Assembly (NCBI RefSeq): GCF_014205275.1
Contig: NZ_JACHND010000001.1
Coordinates: 372,001 to 436,000 of the forward strand
Source: Sphaerisporangium siamense
Lineage (GTDB): Bacteria; Actinomycetota; Actinomycetes; Streptosporangiales; Streptosporangiaceae
DNA length: 64,000 nucleotides
Direction of reading: 5' to 3'
A program made the translations under genes and the position numbers. Position 1 is the first letter of the stretch, and every line of letters starts with the position of its first letter. The notes under the pieces were generated by a model. That model saw only the letters and a program-made list of their open reading frames with translations, searched no databases and was not told the origin of the DNA. Of the stretch, positions 13,198 to 23,238 are shown in pieces.

Positions 13198-16086
13198 ATG
13201 CGAGGACGCGAGCCCGAGTGGCACATCGTCACGCGGCTGCTGCGTGAGGCCAGGAACGGCGGCGGGGGAACGCTGCTCGTCGAAGGCGAGCCCGGGACGG
13301 GCAAGAGCCTCCTGCTGTCCGAGGCCGCCGCGCACGCGTCCCGGCAGGGGCTGGTGCCGGTCACCGGCGAGGCCGAGCGGCTCGGCGAGTTCGTCCCCCT
13401 GGCCCCGTTGCTCAAGGCCCTGGACGAGCAGCCCGCCCGCGAGTTCCTGGAGGACGACGACGCGCCGGCCGAGTGGCGCGACCCCCGGCTCCACCTGCTG
13501 GAACGGCTGCGGACCCGGCTGGAGATGCGCGCCTCGACCCGCCCCGTGCTCGTCGCGCTCGACGACCTGCAGTGGGCCGACAGGGACACGCTCGCCGCGC
13601 TGCGGACGCTGCACTGGGAGCTGGCCGGCGCGCCGGTGGTGTGGCTGCTCGCCCGCGGTACCGGAGCCTGCCGCCCCGGACCCGGCGGCGCCCACGACGA
13701 GGCGCGGCGGCTGTTCGACGTCCTGGAACGGCACGGGGCCGCCCGCGTCGTGCTCGGGCCGCTGACCGGCGCCGACGTGGCCGCGGTGGCCGAGGACCTG
13801 CTCGGCGCGGCGCCGGGGCCGGACGTGCTGGCGCTCGCGGCGCAGGCCGGAGGCAATCCCTTCCTGCTCACCGAGCTGCTCGCGGGCCTGCTGGAGGAGG
13901 GCGCGGTCGAGATCGCCGGCGGGCGGGCCCGGCTGCTGTCCGCCGAGCCGCCCGGCCGCGTCCACGCCGTCGTGCGCGGGATGCTCGACGGCCTCGACTG
14001 CGACACCCGGCGGCTCGTCGAGACGGCCGCCGTCCTCGGCAGGTCCTTCACGGCCGAGGACGCCGCCGAGCTGATGGGGACCACGCCCGCGACGCTGCTG
14101 CCCGCGTTCGAGGAGGCCCTGGAGGAAGGCGTCCTCACCACCGCGGGCGAGACGCTGGAGTTCCGGCACGAGCTGGTGTGGCGGGCGGTCGTCGCCGGGC
14201 TGCCCGCCTCCCTGCGCACGGCGCTGCACCACCAGATCGGGGAGATCCTGCTGGACCGCGGCGGCTCGGCGGTGCGGGCCGCGAGCCACCTGGTCGAGGG
14301 CACCCGGCCCGGTGACGTGCGCACCCTCGGCGGCCTCGACCGCGCGGTCCGCGAGGTGCTCGGGTCCTCGCCCGGCGCCGCCGCCGACCTCGCCGTCCAG
14401 GCGGTGCGGCTGAGCGACCCCGCCGACCCTTCCAGGACGGCCCGGGTCGTCACCGCGATCCAGGCCACCGCCGAGGCCGGGCGCCTCGACGAGGCCGAGA
14501 GGCTGGCCAGGGCCGCGCTGGCGGGGCCGGTCTCCGGCGAGGCGGCGGCGGCCGTCCGCTGCGGGCTGGCGTGCGCGCTGTTCATGGACGGCCGGGCGGG
14601 GCAGGCGGTCGCGGAGGCGCGGGCCGCGCTGCGGGAGCCCGGCCTGCCCGCCCACCTGCGCGACCGCGCCACCCTCGCCCTGCTGTGCGGCCTCGCGGGC
14701 GAGCCCGGCGCGCGGGAGGCCGAGACGGAGGCCGAGGCGATCCTCACGGCCGCCGAGCGCCACGGGGACACACTGGTCGTCGGCGCCCTGACCGCCCTGG
14801 CCACGATCCGCTGGGAGTCCGGCCACCTGGCCGACGGCCTGCACCTGGCCCGCGAGGCCGTCCGCCACGCGACCACCCCGGACACCGGCGAGCGGGACCC
14901 GCGCCAGGGCGGCCGGGCCGCCGCGGACGGGACCGGGCGGGATCCGCGTGCGGACGGGCCGGGCGGCGGGTCGTCGTTCGGGGAGCGGCTGGCGTGCCCG
15001 CGGCTGACGCTGGCGTCGATGCTGGCCGACGCGCGACGCCTCGACGAGGCGCGGACGCTGCTCGCCGAGGCCGGCGAGGAGGCGGGGAGCGACGCGTGGG
15101 CGGGCCCGGCCGCGGTGCGGGCCCGGGTGGAGCTGATCGCGGGCCACCTCGACGAGGCCGCCGCGCGGGCCCGCGCCGCCCTCGACCTGTCACGGGGCCG
15201 CGGCGCCTTCGGCGCCCTGGCGTCGTCCGTGATCGCCGCCGTGTCCCTGCGGCGCGGCGACCTCCGCGCGGCGGCCGCGCATACGGCCCCGGAACAGGGC
15301 CACGCGCCCGCGACGCCCGGCGAGACCGCGCCCGCCCGGTGCGCGTTGATCGCCGGGCAGGTGGCCGAGGCGCGGGACGGTCCGGCGGCGGCGGTGCGGC
15401 TCGTCGCGCACCTGTACGCGGACGCGGGGCAGGCGCGGCGCGCCCTGGTCGCGGACCCGGACGCCGCCTCCTGGCTGGCGCGCACCGCCCTGGCCGCCGG
15501 GGACCGTCCGCGCGCCGAGGCGGCGGTCACGGTGGCCGAGGAGCTGGCGGCCGGGAACCCCGGATTCCCCGCGGTCGGCGCCGCCGCGCGGCACGCCCGC
15601 GGCCTGCTCGACGGGGACCCGGACGCGCTCGCCGCGGCCGGCGAGGAGGGGGCCGACCCGTGGGCGCGGGCGTCGGCGGCCGAGGACCTCGGCGAGGCGC
15701 TGGCCGCCCGCGGCGACCGGCAGGCGGCCGTGCGCGGCCTGGACCGCGCGCTGTCCTGCTACGAAGGGAGCGGGTCGGTCAGGGACGCGGCCCGCGTGCG
15801 CCGCAGGCTGCGCCGGATGGGCGTGCGCCACCGCCACTGGGCCACCAGCGACCGTCCGGTCTCCGGCTGGGGCAGCCTGACCGACACCGAGCGCGCGGTC
15901 GCGCGCCTGGTCACGCAGGGCTGGACGAACCGGCAGGTCGCGGACCAGATGTTCATCAGCGCCCACACGGTCGCCTTCCACCTGCGCCAGATCTTCCGCA
16001 AGCTCGGCATCGGGTCCCGCGTCGAGCTCACCCGCCTGGCCCTCGAACACGCCCGCACCGGTTCCGAGGACACCGCGCACGGCTGA
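13198..16086 (+). CDS. LAL-family LuxR transcriptional regulator with AAA ATPase
   Basis: 962 aa. Walker A VEGEPGTGKSLLL near residue 25, Walker B VLVALDDLQW near 115, a long TPR-like helical middle, and a C-terminal LuxR helix-turn-helix (LTDTERAVARLVTQGWTNRQVADQMFIS, then VAFHLRQIFRKLGI). LAL proteins are ATP-dependent activators of catabolic or antibiotic genes. The ATG at 13198 follows GGGGGGAG by 5 nt and is preferred over ATG 13150. It diverges from dnaK and precedes the D-amino-acid operon by about 150 bp, so that operon is a natural target; the effector is unknown. Confidence 0.88.
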   Translation: MRGREPEWHIVTRLLREARNGGGGTLLVEGEPGTGKSLLLSEAAAHASRQGLVPVTGEAERLGEFVPLAPLLKALDEQPAREFLEDDDAPAEWRDPRLHLLERLRTRLEMRASTRPVLVALDDLQWADRDTLAALRTLHWELAGAPVVWLLARGTGACRPGPGGAHDEARRLFDVLERHGAARVVLGPLTGADVAAVAEDLLGAAPGPDVLALAAQAGGNPFLLTELLAGLLEEGAVEIAGGRARLLSAEPPGRVHAVVRGMLDGLDCDTRRLVETAAVLGRSFTAEDAAELMGTTPATLLPAFEEALEEGVLTTAGETLEFRHELVWRAVVAGLPASLRTALHHQIGEILLDRGGSAVRAASHLVEGTRPGDVRTLGGLDRAVREVLGSSPGAAADLAVQAVRLSDPADPSRTARVVTAIQATAEAGRLDEAERLARAALAGPVSGEAAAAVRCGLACALFMDGRAGQAVAEARAALREPGLPAHLRDRATLALLCGLAGEPGAREAETEAEAILTAAERHGDTLVVGALTALATIRWESGHLADGLHLAREAVRHATTPDTGERDPRQGGRAAADGTGRDPRADGPGGGSSFGERLACPRLTLASMLADARRLDEARTLLAEAGEEAGSDAWAGPAAVRARVELIAGHLDEAAARARAALDLSRGRGAFGALASSVIAAVSLRRGDLRAAAAHTAPEQGHAPATPGETAPARCALIAGQVAEARDGPAAAVRLVAHLYADAGQARRALVADPDAASWLARTALAAGDRPRAEAAVTVAEELAAGNPGFPAVGAAARHARGLLDGDPDALAAAGEEGADPWARASAAEDLGEALAARGDRQAAVRGLDRALSCYEGSGSVRDAARVRRRLRRMGVRHRHWATSDRPVSGWGSLTDTERAVARLVTQGWTNRQVADQMFISAHTVAFHLRQIFRKLGIGSRVELTRLALEHARTGSEDTAHG

Positions 16087-16096
16087 GAGCCGGAAG

Positions 16097-16106
16097 GTAG
16101 ATCTAC
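16097..16106. promoter_or_regulatory. GTAGATCTAC palindrome before the amino acid ABC operon
   Basis: A 10-bp perfect palindrome about 130 bp upstream of the substrate-binding-protein gene, just after the LAL stop. It is the only clear dyad in the promoter gap (16087-16234) and could bind a regulator of the operon. It is short, so chance occurrence is possible. Confidence 0.2.
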
Positions 16107-16234
16107 GGAACCGCTGGTGGGTGGGTCGGAGCATCGAAGTTTTCGAGGGTCAGGGTCGCAAGGGTGCATGCGTGATGGGTCTGTGACCTGGCGTCGCCAC
16201 CCTAACGTCAAGCAGCTTCAAAGTAGGAGATTTC

Positions 16235-17119
16235 ATGACAAAGCGGCTATATGCGGCTATAGCCGCCGTGCTGGCCATTTCTGCGGTCACCGGTGGTTGC
16301 GGACGTTCGTCCTCGGGCGACGACGCGGGCAAGAGCACGGCCGCGGCCCAGGCCAAGACGGCCAAGGACCTCGTGCCCGAGGCGCTGCGCAAGACCGGCG
16401 TGCTCCGGGTGGCGACCTCCGAGGGCTACCCGCCCATGGAGATGTACAAGAAGGGCACGCAGGAGCTCACCGGCGTCGACCCCGACCTCGCCGCGGCCAT
16501 CGCGGAGAAGCTGGGCCTGAAGGCGTCGGTGACCAACGCGGCCTTCGACGGCCTGATCCCCGGCCTGCAGGGCGACCGCTGGGACATCGTGATGTCCTCG
16601 CTGAGCGACACCGAGCAGCGCCGCGCCGCCGTGAACTTCGTCGACTACTTCAACGCCGGCGGCGCGATCATGGTCAAGAAGGGCAACCCCGAGGGCATCA
16701 AGACGCTCGACGACCTCTGCGGCAAGGCCGTGGTGCTGGCCAAGGGCAGCTCCAACCTGGCGATCGGCGAGAAGCAGAACGAGAAGTGCGCCGACAAGAT
16801 GAAGATCACCCAGAGTGAGGACGCGCCCACCGGCCTGCTCAGCATCGACTCCGGCCGCACGGTCGCCACGATCGTGGACTCCCCCGTGGCCGCGATGTAC
16901 GTCAAGGAGACCGGCAAGTACGAGGTGCTGTCCGAGCAGTACGACGCCGGGCCCTGGGGCATCGCGATCGACAAGCGCGAGGAGGACCTGCGCGACGCCG
17001 TGGCCAAGGCCATGGAGGAGCTGATGGCCGACGGCGGGTACAAGGCCGTCCTCGACAAGTACGGCGTCGCGGCCAACGCCGTGCCCGAAGTGCTCGTCAA
17101 CACGAAACCATGGAAGTGA
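16235..17119 (+). CDS. polar amino acid ABC transporter, substrate-binding lipoprotein
   Basis: Extracytoplasmic solute receptor, 294 aa. A signal peptide with lipobox VTGGC (Cys at about 22) anchors it to the membrane; a Ser/Ala/Lys linker follows. The SBP_bac_3 fold is visible from [17 protein letters not shown] to KAVLDKYGV, with the binding-site stretch [13 protein letters not shown]. Members bind polar or basic amino acids; substrate cannot be read from sequence. The ribosome site AGGAG precedes the ATG at 16235. It is first in an operon with permease, ATPase and an N-acyl-D-amino-acid deacylase, suggesting uptake of amino acids or N-acyl derivatives. Confidence 0.93.
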   Translation: MTKRLYAAIAAVLAISAVTGGCGRSSSGDDAGKSTAAAQAKTAKDLVPEALRKTGVLRVATSEGYPPMEMYKKGTQELTGVDPDLAAAIAEKLGLKASVTNAAFDGLIPGLQGDRWDIVMSSLSDTEQRRAAVNFVDYFNAGGAIMVKKGNPEGIKTLDDLCGKAVVLAKGSSNLAIGEKQNEKCADKMKITQSEDAPTGLLSIDSGRTVATIVDSPVAAMYVKETGKYEVLSEQYDAGPWGIAIDKREEDLRDAVAKAMEELMADGGYKAVLDKYGVAANAVPEVLVNTKPWK

Positions 17120-18102
17120 GCCCGGCGACCGGTCAGGCCGCGCGGGACGGGGCGGACGGGGCGGACGGGGTCGCGGACGGGCGTGCGGAGGAGGAGCGCT
17201 ACGCGCTCCCGATCAAGGCCGCGCACCCGCCGCGGCCCGGCCGCTGGCTGCTCGCCGTGGTGGCCGCGGTGTTCCTGGTGTGGCTCGTCTACACGATCAT
17301 CGTCAACGAGAACCTGCACTGGGACGTCATCACGACGTTCCTCGTGGACGGCAGGGTCCTCGGCGGCCTGTGGGTGACGATCCAGCTCACCGTCCTGTCG
17401 ATGCTGATGGGCCTGGTGCTCGGCGTGCTCGCGGCGGTCATGCAGCTCTCCGGCAGCCCCGTGCTGCGCGGCGCCTCCGCCCTCTACACCTGGTTCTTCC
17501 GCGGCACCCCGCTGCTGGTCCAGCTCATCTTCTGGTTCAACATCGGGCTCGTCTTCCCGAAGTTCGGCCTCGGCATCCCCTTCGGCGGGCCGAAGCTGAT
17601 GGAGTGGCAGGCCAACGAGCTGATCACGCCGTTCACCGCGGCCCTGCTCGGCCTCGGCATCAACGAGGGCGCGTACATGGCCGAGATCGTGCGCGCGGGC
17701 ATCCGCTCGGTGGACCCCGGGCAGCGCGAGGCGGCCGAGGCGCTCGGCATGTCGCACCGCCAGGTGCTGCGCCGCGTCGTCCTCCCCCAGGCCATGCGCG
17801 TGATCATCCCGCCGACCGGCAACCAGTTCATCTCGATGCTGAAGACCACCTCCATGGTGTCCGTCATCGCCGGCGCCGAGCTGCTGACCGTGTCCCAGCG
17901 CATCTACCTCGGCAACTTCGAGGTCATCGCGCTGCTGGTGGTCGCCTCGATCTGGTACGTCGTGCTCACCACGCTGGCGAGCATCGGGCAGCACTTCATC
18001 GAGAAGCGGTTCGAGCGCGGCCACCACCAGCACGGCGCGCCCCGCGTGTCCGGGAGGATCCGCCGCAACCTGCGGCCTTTCGCGAAGGGCGGCCCGTCAT
18101 GA
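17110..18102 (+). CDS. polar amino acid ABC transporter, permease
   Basis: 330 aa integral membrane protein; first hydrophobic helix [15 protein letters not shown] near 55-70, then four or five further helices. The EAA loop that docks on the ATPase reads [24 protein letters not shown], characteristic of the His/Glu/Gln/Arg permease family. The ATG at 17110 overlaps the end of the receptor gene by 10 nt. The first 35 residues are hydrophilic and cytosolic, a common extension in actinobacterial members. Confidence 0.93.
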   Translation: MEVSPATGQAARDGADGADGVADGRAEEERYALPIKAAHPPRPGRWLLAVVAAVFLVWLVYTIIVNENLHWDVITTFLVDGRVLGGLWVTIQLTVLSMLMGLVLGVLAAVMQLSGSPVLRGASALYTWFFRGTPLLVQLIFWFNIGLVFPKFGLGIPFGGPKLMEWQANELITPFTAALLGLGINEGAYMAEIVRAGIRSVDPGQREAAEALGMSHRQVLRRVVLPQAMRVIIPPTGNQFISMLKTTSMVSVIAGAELLTVSQRIYLGNFEVIALLVVASIWYVVLTTLASIGQHFIEKRFERGHHQHGAPRVSGRIRRNLRPFAKGGPS

Positions 18103-18881
18103 CGGCGTCCAACGGGTCCGCGGCCCCGATGGTCAAGATCCGCGCGGTGCGCAAGTGCTTCGGCGCCCTGGAGGTGCTGAAGGGCATCGACCTGGAGGTG
18201 CCGTCGGGCGGCGTGGTGTGCGTCGTCGGCCCGTCCGGCTCGGGCAAGTCCACCCTGCTGCGCTGCGTGAACCGCCTGGAGACGATCGACGCCGGCCGTA
18301 TCTGGGTGGACGGCGAGCTGATCGGGTTCGACGAGCGCGACGGGCGCCTGCACATGCTGCGCCCGGCCGATCTGTGCCGGCAGCGGCAGGAGATCGGCAT
18401 GGTGTTCCAGCGCTTCAACCTCTTCCCGCACCGCACGGCGCTGGAGAACGTCATGGAGGGGCCGGTCGCGGTCAAGGGCGTGGGGAAGGCGGAGGCGCGC
18501 CGCCGGGCGGTCGAGCTGCTGGAGCGCGTGGGCCTGGGCGACCGGGCGCACCACTATCCGGGCCAGCTCTCCGGAGGCCAGCAGCAGCGCGTCGCGATCG
18601 CCCGCAGCCTGGCCATGAACCCCAAGCTGATGCTGTTCGACGAGCCCACGAGCGCGCTGGACCCCGAGCTGGTCCAGGAGGTGCTCGCGGTGATGCGCGA
18701 CCTCGCCGCGAGCGGCATGACGATGATGGTCGTCACCCACGAGATGGGGTTCGCCCGCGAGGTCGGCGACCACCTGGTCTTCATGGACGACGGCGTGATC
18801 GTCGAGCAGGGCGCGCCCCGCGAGGTGCTCGCCGCGCCCCGCCACGAGCGGTTCCGCGCGTTCCTCGGCCAGGTCCTGTGA
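18099..18881 (+). CDS. polar amino acid ABC transporter, ATP-binding subunit
   Basis: 260-aa ATPase of the GlnQ/HisP class. Walker [11 protein letters not shown] loop in [11 protein letters not shown], signature LSGGQQQR, Walker [14 protein letters not shown] and the switch histidine in VVTHEMGF are all intact. Its ATG overlaps the permease stop in ATGA, and its stop overlaps the next gene's GTG start, so stoichiometric coupled translation is likely. Confidence 0.96.
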   Translation: MTASNGSAAPMVKIRAVRKCFGALEVLKGIDLEVPSGGVVCVVGPSGSGKSTLLRCVNRLETIDAGRIWVDGELIGFDERDGRLHMLRPADLCRQRQEIGMVFQRFNLFPHRTALENVMEGPVAVKGVGKAEARRRAVELLERVGLGDRAHHYPGQLSGGQQQRVAIARSLAMNPKLMLFDEPTSALDPELVQEVLAVMRDLAASGMTMMVVTHEMGFAREVGDHLVFMDDGVIVEQGAPREVLAAPRHERFRAFLGQVL

Positions 18882-20539
18882 GCGGGGACGAGGGCGCGGC
18901 GCGTGGCGCCGTGCCCGGCAACCCGCTGGATGGAGCGCGGGCCGACCTGCTGATCCGGGGCGGTCTGGTCGTGGACGGCACCGGCGGGCCCGCCCGGGAG
19001 GCCGACGTCGCGGTCGCGGGCGGACGCCTGGCCGTGGTCCCCCGGGGACGGCGCGTGGCGGCCGACGCGGTGCTGGACGCCGAGGGCATGGCGGTCGCGC
19101 CCGGGTTCATCGACGTCCACACGCACTCCGACGGCGTGGCCATGCTCGCGGAGAACGGCGCGGCCGGGGCCGTGGACCTGGTGTGGGCGTCGGTCCTGCA
19201 AGGGGTGACCACGGAGATCTGCGGGAACTGCGGCTCCAGCCTGTTCCCCGCCCTGCCGGAGCGAATGGCGGCGATGCACGCGGAGACCCGGATCTACTTC
19301 GGCGGCACGGTCGGGATGTATCAGGACTTCGCGGAGTTCGCTGCCCGGCACGCCGAACTGCCCCGGGCCAACCACATCACTTCCCTGGTCGGCCACGGCA
19401 CGCTGCGGGCGGGCGTCATCGGCCACGCCGACCGCCCGGCCACCCCCGCCGAGCTGGACACCATGCGCGCGCTGCTCGACCGCGCGCTCGCCCAGGGCGC
19501 CGCGGGCCTGTCCACCGGCCTGATCTACACCCCCGGCACCTACGCGGGCACCGCCGAGGTCGTCGCGCTCGCCGAGGTCGCCGCCCGGCACGGCAAGCCG
19601 TACGTCACGCACCTGCGCGACGAGATGTCCCGCGTGGAGGAGGCGCTGGAGGAGGCGATCGAGATCGCCCGCGCCAGCGGCGCCGCGCTGCACGTCTCGC
19701 ACCACAAGACCGCGGGCAAGTACGCCTGGGGGCGCACCGCGCGCACCCTGCCCAGGATCACCGCGCTGCGCGAGGGCGGCATGGACATCACCTGCGACGT
19801 CTACCCGTACACGGCGGGCAGCACGTCGCTGTCGGCGATGCTGCCGCCGTGGGCCAACGACGGCGGCTTCCCCGCGCTCGCCGCGCGCCTCGCCGACCCC
19901 GGCGAGCGCGAGCGGATGCGCCTCGCCATCAAGGGCGGCGTCCCCGGCTGGGAGAACACCGTCGGCAACGGCGGATGGGACCGCGTCTCCATCGCCTGCG
20001 CCCCCCGCCACCCCGAGATCGAGGGACGGACGGTCGCCGAGCTGGCCGCGTCGCGGAACGACGACCCGGTGGACACCGTGGCCGAGCTGCTGCTGTCCGA
20101 GAACGGCGAGGTGACGATCATCAGCCACTCGATGGTCGAGGAGGACGTCCAGCGGGTGCTGGCCACGCCGTACGCCATGATCGGCTCGGACGGCGTGCCC
20201 AAGCCGGGCGGGCGCCCGCATCCCCGCTGGGCCGGCACCTATCCCCGCGTGCTCGGGCACTACGGGCGCGAGCTCGGGCTGCTCGGACTGGAGACGGCGG
20301 TGCACAAGATGACCGGCATGCCCGCGGCACGGTTCGGCCTGCGCGACCGGGGAGTCGTGCGCGACGGCGCCCACGCCGACCTGGTGGTCTTCGACCCCGC
20401 CACGGTGGCCGACCGGGCCACCTTCGCCAGCCCGCTCCTGCCCCCCGCGGGGGTCCACGCGGTGATCGTCGCCGGCGAGGTCGTCGTCCGCGACGGCGCC
20501 CCGGCCCCGGCGCGCCCGGGAAAGGTGCTCGCGACATGA
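18878..20539 (+). CDS. N-acyl-D-amino-acid deacylase (D-aminoacylase, amidohydrolase family)
   Basis: Hydrolyses N-acyl-D-amino acids to D-amino acid plus carboxylate; zinc amidohydrolase of the urease superfamily. 553 aa. Metal ligands: HxH in [11 protein letters not shown] (about 90), a His in HVSHHKT, and the catalytic Asp in [17 protein letters not shown] near 440. HLRDE and the CGNCGSS segment are typical of the D-aminoacylase/dihydroorotase-like family. The GTG at 18878 overlaps the ATPase stop (GTGA). Downstream of an amino acid importer, it probably processes imported acyl-D-amino acids, perhaps from peptidoglycan or lipopeptides; that is inference. Confidence 0.88.
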   Translation: MSGDEGAARGAVPGNPLDGARADLLIRGGLVVDGTGGPAREADVAVAGGRLAVVPRGRRVAADAVLDAEGMAVAPGFIDVHTHSDGVAMLAENGAAGAVDLVWASVLQGVTTEICGNCGSSLFPALPERMAAMHAETRIYFGGTVGMYQDFAEFAARHAELPRANHITSLVGHGTLRAGVIGHADRPATPAELDTMRALLDRALAQGAAGLSTGLIYTPGTYAGTAEVVALAEVAARHGKPYVTHLRDEMSRVEEALEEAIEIARASGAALHVSHHKTAGKYAWGRTARTLPRITALREGGMDITCDVYPYTAGSTSLSAMLPPWANDGGFPALAARLADPGERERMRLAIKGGVPGWENTVGNGGWDRVSIACAPRHPEIEGRTVAELAASRNDDPVDTVAELLLSENGEVTIISHSMVEEDVQRVLATPYAMIGSDGVPKPGGRPHPRWAGTYPRVLGHYGRELGLLGLETAVHKMTGMPAARFGLRDRGVVRDGAHADLVVFDPATVADRATFASPLLPPAGVHAVIVAGEVVVRDGAPAPARPGKVLAT

Positions 20540-20646
20540 CCGCCACCCCCACGCCGGATCACGCCATGACCGCCGTCCACCTCGTCCCCCCGCCGGACCA
20601 CGCCATGACCGCCGTCCCCGCGTCCCTCCGCCGGGTCACGCGATGA
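20536..20646 (+). CDS. 36-aa ORF with a duplicated 13-residue segment
   Basis: Begins at an ATG overlapping the deacylase stop (ATGA) and ends at a TGA overlapping the next ATG (ATGA), so it sits in the translation-coupled chain with no gap on either side. Codons 7-14 and 20-27 both read PDHAMTAV; at DNA level two 27-bp copies (20552-20578, 20591-20617) differ at one base. It could encode a micropeptide, or act as a coupling spacer that carries ribosomes to the hydrolase gene. No homologue is known to me. Confidence 0.45.
   Translation: MTATPTPDHAMTAVHLVPPPDHAMTAVPASLRRVTR
20552..20617 (+). repeat. direct repeat, 27 bp, period 39 bp
   Basis: Two copies differing by a single T/C, each containing an ATG after CACGCC. 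The 39-bp period is 13 codons, so the frame is kept. It arose by recent tandem duplication. Confidence 0.85.
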
Positions 20647-21524
20647 GCGCCGCTCCGTCGGCCGGGCCCGCGCCGGACCTGGAGGTTCTCGCGCGGGAGT
20701 GTCCCGGCACGCTGGCCGTCGCCGTGCCGGGGATGCTCGCCGTCAACGAGAACGCCGAGCTTCCGCTGGCGAGCGTGGGCAAGCTGCTGCTGCTCGCCGA
20801 GGTCGCGCGGGCCGTCGTCTCCGGCTCGCTGGACCCCGGCGAGGTCGTGGCGCTCCGCGAGGAGGACCACTGCGGCGGCTCGGGGCTGCTCGGCGGGCTG
20901 TCGGCCGGCCGCTGGACGGTCGGCGACCTCGCCCTGCTCACCGCCTCGGTCAGCGACAACACGGCCACCAACGCGCTGCTGCGGCGCGTCGGGATCGACC
21001 GGGTGAACGCGGGCGCGGCCGAGCTGGGGTTCCGGCGCACCCGGATCCTGGACCGGATCCGCGAGCCGCGCCTGCCCGCGCACCCGCCGACGTTCGCCGT
21101 CGGCACCGCCGCCGAGCTGGCCGCCTTCGCCGCCCGCCTGGCCGAGGCCCTCTCCACGCCCCCCGCTACCCCTGCCTCCGGATCCCCGCCGGCCTCAGGC
21201 CGGCCCGAGGTCACGTGGGAGCGCGCGCTGGCCGGATGGATGGCGCACAACACCGACAGGAGCCTGGTCCCGGCCCTCCTCCCCCACGAGCCCGAGGACC
21301 GCGAGATCCCGGCCGCGCCGCCGCCCGGCACGGTGTGGGTGGCGAACAAGACCGGCACGGACGCCGGCACGCGGACGGACGTGGGGGTGATGGCGGGACG
21401 CCGGTGGCTGGGCTACGCCGTGCTGGCCCACGGCCCGGCCGGCGCCGAGCACGCGCTGGTGACCGCGGCACGGCGGGCGGGGCTCGCGGTGGGCGCGCTG
21501 GCGCTGCGGGTCAGCGCGCGGTGA
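20643..21524 (+). CDS. class A beta-lactamase-fold serine hydrolase, cytosolic
   Basis: 293 aa with the three penicilloyl-serine-transferase motifs: SVGK (Ser44, Lys47), SDN (104-106) and KTG (236-238). A glutamate in DRIREPRL (Glu141) aligns with Glu166 of class A enzymes, although the following Asn170 position is proline. There is no signal peptide, and the catalytic domain begins within 20 residues of the start, so it should act in the cytoplasm, unlike true beta-lactamases. In this operon it may hydrolyse an imported cyclic or acylated D-amino acid compound. Residues 170-190 are a Pro/Ser-rich insertion. Confidence 0.8.
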   Translation: MSAAPSAGPAPDLEVLARECPGTLAVAVPGMLAVNENAELPLASVGKLLLLAEVARAVVSGSLDPGEVVALREEDHCGGSGLLGGLSAGRWTVGDLALLTASVSDNTATNALLRRVGIDRVNAGAAELGFRRTRILDRIREPRLPAHPPTFAVGTAAELAAFAARLAEALSTPPATPASGSPPASGRPEVTWERALAGWMAHNTDRSLVPALLPHEPEDREIPAAPPPGTVWVANKTGTDAGTRTDVGVMAGRRWLGYAVLAHGPAGAEHALVTAARRAGLAVGALALRVSAR

Positions 21525-22422
21525 CGCGGAGCCGGGCCGAGGCGTCGCGCAGGTAGTCGATGAACGAGCGCAGCGCCGGGTTGGGGTTGGTGGGCCGTAC
21601 GGCCGCGCCGATGCTGCGGTACAGCTTCGGCCCCTCGACCCGGCAGGTCTGGATGCCGGAGGCGCCCTGCGTGCCGAGGCTCGGGACCAGCGCCACGCCG
21701 AGCCCGGCGCGGACGAGCCCGAGCGTCACCTCGTAGTGGTCGCTGCGGCAGCGGATCGCCGGGTGGAAGCCCTCCAGGGCGCTGGCACGCTCCAGGACCG
21801 AGACGGGGGTGTCGGTCCCGTAGGTGGTGATCCAGGGCTCGTCGGCCAGGTCGGCGAGGCGGACGCGGGACCGCTGGCCCGCCGGGTGCCCGACCGGCAT
21901 GACCAACAGCTGCGGCTCGTCGAACAGGTGGATGACCTCCACGCCCTCGGGCGGCTTCCACGGGTCGAGCGCGTGCTCGAACACGACGAGCACGTCCAGC
22001 GCGCCGCGTTCGAGGTCGGGCAGCAGTTCGTGCGGCTGGCCGAGCTGGAGGTCCAGGTCCACGCCAGGGTGCCGGGCGCTGAACGTCGAGAGCGCGAGCG
22101 GCAGAAGGCGGTATCCGGCGGAGGCGAAGAAGCCGATGCTGAGCTGCCCGGCGTCGGCCCGCGCCTGGGCGAGCAGGTCCTTCTCCGCGGCCTCGATGAT
22201 GTCGAGCACCTCCTGGGCCCGGGTGGCGAGCCGCCGTCCGGCCGCGGTCAGGCGCAGGCTGTGGGCGTCGCGCTCGGCGAGGCCGACCCCGGCCTCCTCT
22301 TCGAGGCGGGAGAGCTGGTGGGACACGGCCGACGGCGAGAGCCGCAACGTGCGCGCGGCGCCGGCGATGCTGCCGGTCCTGAAGATTTCGAGAAGCACCC
22401 GGAGGCGGTGACTGCTCAGCAT
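21511..22422 (-). CDS. LysR-family transcriptional regulator
   Basis: 303 aa: winged helix-turn-helix at 1-60 (TGSIAGAARTLRLSPSAVSHQLSRLE), linker helix, and a periplasmic-binding-like effector domain from about 92 (QLSIGFFASAGYRLLP). It converges on the hydrolase gene, overlapping by 14 nt at the 3' ends, so it is not in the same transcript, but its position suggests control of a nearby gene. LysR proteins usually activate a divergent gene; upstream is the ATPase-fold gene on the same strand, with no divergent target. Confidence 0.9.
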   Translation of the reverse strand: MLSSHRLRVLLEIFRTGSIAGAARTLRLSPSAVSHQLSRLEEEAGVGLAERDAHSLRLTAAGRRLATRAQEVLDIIEAAEKDLLAQARADAGQLSIGFFASAGYRLLPLALSTFSARHPGVDLDLQLGQPHELLPDLERGALDVLVVFEHALDPWKPPEGVEVIHLFDEPQLLVMPVGHPAGQRSRVRLADLADEPWITTYGTDTPVSVLERASALEGFHPAIRCRSDHYEVTLGLVRAGLGVALVPSLGTQGASGIQTCRVEGPKLYRSIGAAVRPTNPNPALRSFIDYLRDASARLRVTAR

Positions 22423-22485
22423 CCCCTCAGTATCGGCGCAGGCCAGACGTGCTGATGACCGGCAGCGGGCCCGGAGGGGACGGCG

Positions 22486-22983
22486 CTAGGCGGTGGCGCG
22501 GCGCTGCTGGATCACGGCGGGGGCGGTGAACGCGGCCCAGACGAGCTTGCCCCGCCCTTCGAACACCCGCCAGCCCCACGAGCAGCTCAGGCTCTCGACC
22601 AGCCGCAGGCCCCGCCCGGTCTCGGCGTACTGGTCGGCGTCGGTGACGACGGGCGGCCGGTCGGTCGGGTCGGCCACGGCGCACACCAGGTGGGTGGCGC
22701 GGTGGAGCAGGCGGACGCGGGTCGGCTCGCCCGCGTGCCTGACGGCGTTGGTGACGAGTTCCGAGATGACCAGGCGGGCGTCGTAGCTCAGCTCGCCGAG
22801 GCCCCAGGCGCGCAGCGTGGTGACGGTGAAGTCGCGCGCGGTCTTGATCGTCGTCCCGGTGCGGCCGAGCCCCGAGATCTCGGCGCCCCTCGGCTCCCAA
22901 TGGTCGGTTTCCATCGCTGGAAGCAGCCACCACGGCGCGTCACCCCGTACCACATGTTGCCGGCGTGCCAGGTGTGCGGTCAT
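22486..22983 (-). CDS. ATP-binding HATPase (anti-sigma/RsbW-like) protein
   Basis: 165 aa GHKL-fold protein. The N box reads ELVTNAVRHA, followed by a G1-like ADPTDRPP and G2 GRGLRLVESL. It lacks a histidine-kinase dimerisation domain, so it belongs to the many short actinobacterial regulators of the RsbW/SpoIIAB type. Divergent from the XRE-DUF5753 gene, a pairing seen repeatedly in streptomycetes and their relatives. The ATG at 22983 is taken; Met24 is an alternative start. Confidence 0.85.
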   Translation of the reverse strand: MTAHLARRQHVVRGDAPWWLLPAMETDHWEPRGAEISGLGRTGTTIKTARDFTVTTLRAWGLGELSYDARLVISELVTNAVRHAGEPTRVRLLHRATHLVCAVADPTDRPPVVTDADQYAETGRGLRLVESLSCSWGWRVFEGRGKLVWAAFTAPAVIQQRRATA

Positions 22984-23238
22984 CGGGGTCCTCGCTACGT
23001 TGGGGGGTCGTGGGCGCGGGGCGTCGAAAGTCAATCTTTCTTCACTGGCCGTTCCGATGCAAGTACAGATGCACGTGCAGATAGGGTTTTTCACACGGAT
23101 TCGTGACATTCCGTGGCTATACCGTGGCAGAGAAGTGATCTTCGTGGAAAATCCACCAATAGAAGGGCTCGTATACGGCTGCCGGAGAATGATGAGACAC
23201 TGTCGCGTCATCTGATCCGCGGCTCTCAGGGAGCTTCC
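22984..23238. promoter_or_regulatory. low-GC divergent promoter region of the HATPase/XRE pair
   Basis: About 255 bp with clearly lower GC than its surroundings, including AATCTTTCTTCAC, TTTTTCACAC and TGGAAAATCCACC. It separates two divergent signalling genes and must hold both promoters. I could not fix -35/-10 pairs with confidence. Confidence 0.4.
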
